From: Polytrichum commune
Taxonomy: Eukaryota > Streptophyta > Polytrichopsida > Polytrichales > Polytrichaceae
Length of the DNA stretch: 64,000 nucleotides
Assembly (NCBI GenBank): GCA_950295325.1
Contig: OX485803.1
Span: forward strand, 37,401,554-37,465,553
Direction: 5' to 3'
The position numbers and the translations under genes are program-made. This document shows, piece by piece, positions 56,301 to 64,000 of this stretch. A model generated the notes under the pieces. That model was not told the DNA's origin, did no database searches, and worked only from the letters and a program-made list of their open reading frames with translations. The number at the start of each line of letters is the position of its first letter. Position 1 is the first letter of the stretch.

Positions 56301-59300
56301 TCGAGATCATATGAAAATTTGACACAATTGCCATCACTCTGGCCAAATTTTCTCAAGGTTTCTGCTTCCTTCTATCTTCAATTGGGACCTTTCAAAACCC
56401 TCCTGAGCTCAATTTTTGAGTGACTTGAGACTGGAGCACCAAGAAAAGCACCCTTGCCCTAATTTGGCTGCCCCATCACCATACAGACTTTGACTAGCCA
56501 CTTCATAAAGCGCCCAATTCCGTTAGGCAGTGTTCAATATTGAAGTCTTCAACACCTGTCAAATGCCATTTTGGCCGTCAAATCATTTTTCTTTTGGGCA
56601 CTTGACAAAAACATGCTCCGCAAAGTTTTCACTAGTCGCAATGAAGGCCTCTCCAAAAACTGCCTATCACAAAATACAGTGGCTGCGATTTGCAAATAGA
56701 AACATAGCTAGACTCCAATCTTGGCACTCTAGCAGACACTTCCAAATTCCAATAACTCTTGCAATTTCGACTCTGCAACTTCGACTCGGCAGTGATTGCA
56801 ACTTTGGCTTGGCAAGCACAATTATATGTGAACGTGAATTTTCCAGACATATTGGATGAAGAGTGATCGCAGAAGTTGATTGAAACTTTAAACATTGGAT
56901 GCATTAATGCGAGTGCCATTATGTGGTCATCTGATGGAAAATATGGATTGGGCTAAAATTTTTAACACTTGGAAATCAACCAAAAACCAGAGGACTTTGC
57001 CTTCGGAGTTGGATGATGATTAAGTGCATTATGCAAGGAATCTAAATAATTTTAGTGCATCATTTTATTGCATGTACTTCTTCAATATAGTGAGACATCA
57101 TATTAATTTCGTATTCAATACAAAATGGCCATTATCATTTATTTTTTGGTGAAGTGTTGAAAGTTTGAGTGAAGTGTGATTATTTTGAAGCATTTCACAT
57201 TGAAATGCATGTGCACACTTCAAACTTCAAGTAATGGCGTTAGGGCCTCAATTTTGACAAACACTATTCAAATACTATTCCCGCACATTGAAAGTGGTGT
57301 GGGTCTTAATTGCTGAAGGAAATTCTAGCCTATGTTTTCCACGATGGATCTTCAATTTGCTTATATTGCAATATAGGGTTGTTATAGTCCAAATTCAACA
57401 ATTCTGAGATTCAAATTTGAAATCCTAGACCTCAAATTAGCTTATGGTGATTTATTTTTAAGTACATAACATTACCAAATAGTTTACATGATGGTCTTTT
57501 TTCCAAAGAAAGAGTTTGCAATTAAGAGAATCTAATAGTTTATAGTTACTTGTCAAAAGGTTCACACATAAAATTATCCAACTACGATTGTAGGTTGGGT
57601 AAGGCCCAAGAATAAGTCAAATACTATTCAGAGCTATGCCATGCTTATTCTCTCTTACCAATAGGTTCAACTTGATAAACTCGGGTGAAGCATTGTCATT
57701 GAATATTTCTAGAATGAATTGGATGATAATAGTTGAATGATGTTATCCAATACACACCCTAGTGCTCCCAATGAATGGAGAATCCCATATTTAAAGGAGA
57801 TTCATGTTGATGAGATATATGGTCCCACAAAACATAACCAAGGAGTTGTGTATTGGTATGTATGTATATATTTTTGTTTGTTTGTTTTCAACATGTAACC
57901 TATAAGCAGTTTGGGGTGTGATTTAAGGGTGGACCCACCTCCCTTTCACATGTAAGACACATGCCGCTTTTATTGTTTGGGTGTTAGTACAAATACATGA
58001 CTTAATACTTTGGTATGTGGCCTTGTGTGGGCACTTTCAACTCCATGTGTGTGCTTGTTGAATCGAATCAAGATTTATCTTATGCAATTAGTAATTGTAG
58101 ACTAGGTAGACAATCCTTTCAAGTTTTAGATTGGAAGTCTCCCAAGATGCAAGATTGTGAGAGGAAAAAGTGGGGATTAAGGGATCTTACTTTCAAGGAA
58201 CCACATAGACCCTCCCAATAGTGTTCACTATTGAACTTATGATGGTTATTAGAATTTGAGCACATATTTCAACTTCATCGTCATGCGTGTCATTTTGGTG
58301 TCCATTCACAACCACAAGCCTTGCCATATAGTAATTCCAATATAGGTGTTCAATTAGGAGGAGTGGCCACATGGTTTTATTCCAATATAGCGATACTCAG
58401 TCATAACTTGTGCATCATACATGGTGATGAATTTAACTTGAATTGGGCAAAGACTGTAAACAAATATATGAAAAATAAATTCTTAAAAATATTTGGTGAT
58501 CTCAGAAATTAGATACATTTCATGTCCTTAGAAGAAGCATAGTTAAGATGAAAAGATACAAAATCAAAAGGTGCAAGTAGAATTCAATAACCATGTAGAA
58601 AATAATATAAGTAATTTGGATATTGCATAGTCCAAAGAAAATATTGTTGAAACAAGAGTAGCCGTGACGAAAAGATTGAAAATTTGTTGAAAATTTTTAT
58701 CCAAGTTTATTTGATGTTGGAGCAAAACTATTACATAGAGCAGTTAGGAAAAAAAACATTTATAGCAGATACTAGTATTGATATAGAAGAAGATTAGATT
58801 TTGTCAGTAAGCCGATTCATTTGATGATCAATCTTTTGCAGCAATTCATTGGTCTTGGCAAAATGGTCCAACATTACAATTCTATTGTCTACCATGCTCC
58901 CGAAATAAAATAAAAATTTGATCTTGAAATTTATTATTCTTTAAAGTTAATGACAGATTGGATTGTGAATTGCATTCTACTTGTATATCTTGAAATATAT
59001 CTTGATTTGCATTCTCATTATTGCATTGTGCATTATCATTTATATTATTTATTGTAGTTGCACTCACATGTTTCATTGCAGAGCCAGCTTAGTGCGACCA
59101 CTGATCCAAAGAATCATAAAATTTATATTCATGTCTATTTTGCTATGAAACCAAATTGGCCAATTTGTCCTCCTTATATAATTTAAAAATAGTCTCAAAA
59201 TTCTTGTGACATGCTTCAGCAGTTGACGAAAATTCAGGGATTGCAACTAAAATTTATCCTTGAAGTCGGATCTATGTAACAACGCCTGTTCAAAATGAAT

Positions 59301-60798
59301 TATAACATTAGAATACTATGCAATATGATGTGTTGGGACATATTAAAATGCTTAAAACAAGTCCTAAACCTTCAAAAATGACCTTGAAGTATGTAGGATA
59401 GTACATACTTGGATAGTATATAATGAATATAAAAATAATATATGGATCTTTTAGCATCAATGAAAGGGAAGGAATGTTGGTTGGTGAAGTGTAAGCATAA
59501 AGCTTTAAACTTATGAGGTCCATGATTCGATACTTTGTGGCGTTGTTTTGATTGAAACCCCATTCGATTTGAAAATCAAATGAGGGGGCACATATCGAGG
59601 CCAATCTGGTCTTTCCTGGCTGTGAACAAAGGCATCAAAAGACATATGCATTTTGCTAAAAACATTTGTTATATAACAAACAAAATTTAAAAATTTCTTG
59701 AAAAGATTGGTGACGTACCTTGTTTTTTATATTGTTCTCAAACTCCAACTGCATATTCCCTCAAAGCGTGATCAAGTGTTCAACTTCGTTGTCCAACTAA
59801 TTTTTCTTCTTTTCGTCTTTTCTTTCTTCTTCTTTTTCCCTTTCCACCTTTATTTTTGTAGTTTTCTTCTTTGTCGGGTCTTTCTTCTTTCCTATTACAT
59901 CACTCTTCATGTTTGTAGGTTTTGTTGAAGGTTCTATAATTTGCACGTCACTCCCTTCATTTACTTCTTATCCTTCAACATCTATGTTATCTTCACATGA
60001 TTTAAACTCTCGAATCAAGTTTCTACTAGTTGAAGAAGAATTCGGATTGTAAGATCTAAAGGCAGTACTTGGAAATTGATTTGGATGTTGAAAAAAATTC
60101 TTACTACCTGCGTAAACCTCATCTTTGCTACAAATAAATGGAAGATGCGAGTAACCAACCATCTTGCAAAAAAGATTCTACACACAAATTTCTCACACAC
60201 GAACCTTCAACTTGCCTCTACAACCAAGCAAGAGAGCGTCGAAGTGAAAGAAGGAGAACCAACCACCTTAATAGATTTTGAACATGGGAGGCTTTCAATC
60301 TAACGGTTCAAATATTTCTAAAGAAAAAATGTTTTATTCAAGTTGGAGTTCTTATGAGGCCAAGTTTCTTGTTCGAGGGTTTGAGGTTGCCCAAGAAACT
60401 TGACCTTCAAAGAACTCCCTTTCAAAAAAGTGTCGCCACGTTGGCAACCATGTCATTTTTTCATCCATGTACAAATTTCTCCACCAAAGGACTCTTGGCT
60501 GTAGTGTAAACCACCAGCGGACAAGAGTGTCACTCTCGGCCAATCAAATTTCAGAAATCCCCTCGAATTCATGTCCGGTGGACTTCTCCATTGTAATGTA
60601 AAGCGGCCCTTAGAATGCCTTCAAATTTGTGAGAGTGGTCATGGCACGGGTTGAAATGGAATCAAGCCTTTCCATCATCATCAAGATACCTATCTATGTT
60701 GCAAGTACCGAGTCTCCTCCCAATCCAATGTCATGTCCAAATTTCTATGATCTATAGGAGGAGTCAATGTTTTCTTATGAATAAAATCATTTTATGAT
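56300..60798. other. Long AT-rich intergenic stretch
   Basis: No gene is recognised. A minus-strand fragment like the left part of repeat family R (TTTTGGTGTCCATTCACAAC, near 58290-58350) is possible. Near 60360-60405 AAGTTTCTTG is followed by its inverse CAAGAAACTT, a small hairpin. Open frames are short and without motifs. Confidence 0.4.
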
Positions 60799-63465
60799 CT
60801 ATTCTAATCTAAGTTGAGCTCGCAATCTTTCAAATGTAATCATGCCCAACGGCTTAGTAAGGATGTCGGCCAGTTGGTCTTTGGTGAAAACATAATCTAG
60901 GGTAACTTGGCATGACTCTACTTTCTCTCGAATAAATGGTGTGAGACGTCCATGTGTTTTGTCCGAGAGTGAAAAAATGGGTTGTGAACTAACTCTAAAC
61001 TTCCTTGATTGTCCCCAAAAAGCATTGTTGGAGTTGTATCTTGAAGTACTTGAATTTCTTGGAGTAGTGTGCGCAACCATATGGCCTCCTTTATGCCTTT
61101 TGTAAGTGCCATATACTCAGCTTCAGTTGAAGATAGTGCTACTGTAGTTTGTTTTTTTCTATTCCAGGTAATAGGTGTCTCTCTAACCTAAACAAATATC
61201 CAATAGTAGATTTCCTATCCTGCAAATGTCATGCCCAATCTGCATATGCATATCCAATTAAGAAATATGAATCTCCTTGTTTGTAGCACAAACCCAAGTT
61301 CTTAGTCCTCTTTAGATATCTAAAAACTGCTAGCATATGAGGTACTTGAGGTTGGTTCATGTATCTACTGAAGATACTGACTGAGTATGCTATGTCAGGT
61401 CTAATCTAAGTTAAATAGATAAGTTTCCCCATCATTCTTTGATATAATTTTGCATTAACGTAGGGTTGCTCCATATCTATTTAAAGCTTAGTTCCTTCCA
61501 ACATAGGAATGGGGGAAGAATTGCAATCAATGAGTCAAAATTCCTCCAATGTAGTTGTTATGTACCTCCTCTGAGTCATAGTGATTCCATGCTCATGAAA
61601 TATGAACTCAATTCCTAGTGAGTGAATGAAAATTCCTAGGTCGGTCATGGAGAATTGTTTCTTGATTTCTTCTCGCAACCAATTGATCTTCTCCGCATGA
61701 TCACCAATCATGTAGAGATCATCTACATACAAAATAAGTATTGCTATTCTTTGTCCTTCCCCAAAATAATAGAGATTGTAGTCAACATCTAATTTTAGCA
61801 ATCATTTCTGACTAAAAAAGGAGTCTATCTTACTATACCATGCTCTAGGGTCTTACTTAAGCCCATAAAGAGCCTTAAGAAGCTTGCATACAATTTTTTC
61901 TTTCCATGGCACTCCATACCCCTCCGGTAGCTCAATATAGAGATCTTGAATAATGTCTCCGTTGAGAAATGCAATCACTACATCCAGATGAAAAATCTTC
62001 CACCCCCTATGAGTAGCTAGAGCCACTAATGTATGCATAGTGTTCCATTTAACAACTGGTACAAGAGTTTCTTCAAAATCCTCCCCTTCTTTTTGTTGGA
62101 ATCCTCTAGTTACGAGTCGGGCCTTCAATTTTGCAATATTACATGTGTGATCCTTCTTCACTTTATACATCCATTTAGTCATAATAGGAGTACATCCTAG
62201 AGGCAAGGGAACTAAATCCCATGTATGATTGTCATAAATTGATTGCATTTCCTGGTCCATAGTTGTTGCCACCTTGGATAAACAATAGCCTCAAGAAAGT
62301 TTTGAGGTTCAGGAACTGAATCAAATGAGATAAGAACATTAGAACATATCTTCGGGGAAGACAGAAGGGCTAATGAAACCAAAAAATTGGAAGATGGAGC
62401 AATTGTAATTGCCCCCACCTCATAATCTGCAAGTCGAGGAGGTGGGATACTAACATGTCCACTTCTGGTTCTAAGGCTAGAAATTGATCCTAGGTTTGAT
62501 GATAAGTTTGTTGATCGAGGCCTTCTGTAATAAGTATGAAAAATAGGGAAGCAAGGAGGAGGAGTGTCTTCTTGATAAATGGAAATCCAAACGTGAAGTT
62601 GAATGTTTGGAATAGATTGATATACAAAGCCTTCAGGATGAGATAAATCTCATGATTCTTAGACCTGTTCACTTTACTTAGATGCGTGAGGTGGAAAGTG
62701 AGAATTTGAATTCGCGGTTGGGTCATCTACTAGGTTGTCATTAAGCTGAGTGAAAATCAAGGGATTTGATGAAGGTTCATGGGGTTTTGGAAGGTAATTC
62801 CCAGGCCATGCGACTGTCTCCAAGTGAAGTTCATGATTTGAAGTGATTATGGACAGAGCAAAATGAAAGCACATCTCATCAAAATGAACATCCTTGGAAG
62901 TCCATGTACATTTGGTCATGGGGTTGTAAACCCGATATCCCTTAGTGTTTTCATCGTAACCAAGCAATACACATTTAATTGCTTTGTCATCCCATTCCTT
63001 GCAGGTATTAGCTGTCACAAGAGTGTACACTAAAACAACCAAAGATTCTGAGGTGATCTACACTCGGAATACATCGGAAAAGTCGTTTAAATGGTGTGGT
63101 GCCCTTATTTGCACAAGTAGAAGAGCGATTAAACAAATAAACAGTTGCTTTATTGCTTCAGTCCAAAGTGCAACAAGAAGATGTCATCCAATAACCAATG
63201 ATCTAGCATCTTCAAGAACAGTTTTTTTTTTTTTTTTTCTCTCTCAGCCACACCATTTTGGTGTGGTGTGTGAGGCTGAAATTTTTGGTGAATCATGCCA
63301 TTTTCATGCATGAATTCAGCAAGTGACTTTGAGATATATTCCCCACCCCCATTAGATCTCAGCATTTTGATTTGTTTTCCGAATTGTAGTTTTATTATTT
63401 TGTTTGTGAAATATTCTAAACTTGGACAAGGTTTCACTTTTCCTTTTGAGAAAAAACACCCTGGC
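60799..63465 (-). pseudogene. Broken Ty1/copia retrotransposon polyprotein
   Basis: Read on the minus strand: integrase core (63437-63150) with LRSNGGGEYISK, HTPHQNGVAER; integrase C-terminal end (63042-62880) with KCVLLGYDENTKGYRVYNP; reverse transcriptase (62272-61853) with KWMYKVKK, KARLVTRGFQQ, DVVIAFLNGD, and (61801-61535) the ILYVDDLYMIG active site; RNase H (61112-60799) with DNQGSLELV, SRTKHMDV, DQLADILTKPLG. The order integrase-RT-RNase H defines copia. Defects: at least five frame breaks or stops, the second integrase catalytic Asp replaced (RSN instead of the usual RSD), an expanded A run (63221-63238), and gag, protease and the first part of integrase missing beyond 63465. No LTRs were found. 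Inactive. Confidence 0.9.
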
Positions 63466-63475
63466 CCACCTTCGC

Positions 63476-63800
63476 CTAGGATATGAAACGAGTGATTAGT
63501 ACAAGATGGTTAGGCACATGCAAATCGAAGCTGTAGCCACTCTCCTCATTATCTTGGAGCTCATGTGATGTCATAATCATTACCAAAGTGAAGATTCTTG
63601 TAGTCATTAAAAGGTCACATAGCCCCACCATAATTAAGTTGACTATTAAGCCTAGAATAGTTATCATATTTTGGACACATAGTCCCTTATCTTTTAAAAA
63701 CATGTCATTTTGGTGTCCGTTCTTGGACCCACACCTGCCACTCAAATATAGGTGTCCAATCAAGACGTACCTTTCATCATTGGTTCTACATCTACCAGAA
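63476..63800 (-). repeat. Dispersed repeat family R, copy F
   Basis: On the plus strand it reads CATTTTGGTGTCCGTTCTTG, CACTCAAATATAGGTGTCCA and AGTTGACTATTAAGCCTAGA, which is the family reversed. On its minus strand the layout is collinear with copies A and B, ending with CATATCCTAGGCGAAGGTGG. It abuts the truncated end of the copia sequence, within about 10-15 bp. Confidence 0.8.
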
Positions 63801-63876
63801 ATTATGACCAATCATAGACATTTCACACCATGCATGGTTCCAATGCAAATATCATTGGTTCTACATCTACCAGAAA
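63776..63876 (+). repeat. 26-bp direct repeat spaced 75 bp
   Basis: ATCATTGGTTCTACATCTACC plus AGAAA occurs at about 63776-63801 and 63851-63876. It may be a partial tandem duplication of a 75-bp unit or a long insertion-site duplication. Confidence 0.75.
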
Positions 63877-64000
63877 CCAAATTTTTATTTCATTTTTAAA
63901 GTCTACCACTGAGTTAAGTATATCTAGCACCATATTAAGCCCCCAAGATGAATTCTGCAGACTGACAACTGTACCTGGAAAATGAACAAGACTCCTGCAG
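63877..64000. other. Window end, nothing recognised
   Basis: Short AT-rich sequence without features. Confidence 0.4.

Overview
This is nuclear DNA of a land plant, probably one with a large, repeat-rich genome. The evidence is two genes of 14 exons each with GT-AG introns, plant-type transposable elements (Stowaway-, mariner- and Mutator-like MITEs, Ty1/copia, LINEs), and a short CCCTAAA-type telomere-like run near 37.3 kb. I cannot name the species. Only two ordinary host genes are visible, about 33.7 kb apart and convergent. Nearly everything else is layered, decaying mobile DNA.

0-9.2 kb: nested repeats. They include two elements with perfect 8-bp target duplications (731-1345, 6489-6898), two Mutator-like MITEs in opposite orientation (2824-3331, 3514-4010), a mariner-type MITE (7149-7626) and a broken minus-strand copy of the large LINE described below (7956-8482). 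9.7-15.9 kb: a complete BSD-domain protein gene (+, 434 aa), with a Stowaway MITE in intron 11. 16-25 kb: more MITEs; a 1.5-kb element with terminal inverted repeats and an 8-bp target duplication that carries a 244-aa ORF (19376-20873); and a foldback element with 48-bp arms around 41-bp tandem repeats (23899-24173).

25.8-29.7 kb is the most unusual part. A 5'-truncated retroelement (25827-28977, 11-bp target duplication) encodes, in order, a region resembling the PCIF1-type adenine methyltransferase fold, a type I RNase H with its catalytic residues, a CCHC knuckle and a restriction-like endonuclease-like C-terminus. A second, much shorter copy of the same family lies 350 bp downstream (29337-29714) with its own 11-bp duplication. 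Their 3' tails share two potential hairpins with compensating base changes.

30-49 kb: no host gene recognised. It holds several MITEs, one nested in another, simple repeats, a LINE zinc-finger remnant (39.1-39.9 kb) and a degenerate tandem array with a period of about 208-233 bp (43.9-45.7 kb). 49.6-56.1 kb: a complete protein farnesyltransferase beta-subunit gene (minus strand, 581 aa) with an unusual acidic, serine-rich insertion; three of its introns contain one dispersed repeat family. 56-60.8 kb: AT-rich, nothing recognised. 60.8-63.5 kb: a broken Ty1/copia polyprotein on the minus strand, abutting another copy of the dispersed repeat.

The two genes are not obviously linked in function. 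The BSD protein is probably a cytosolic or trafficking-type BSD protein. The farnesyltransferase subunit acts with an alpha subunit encoded elsewhere.
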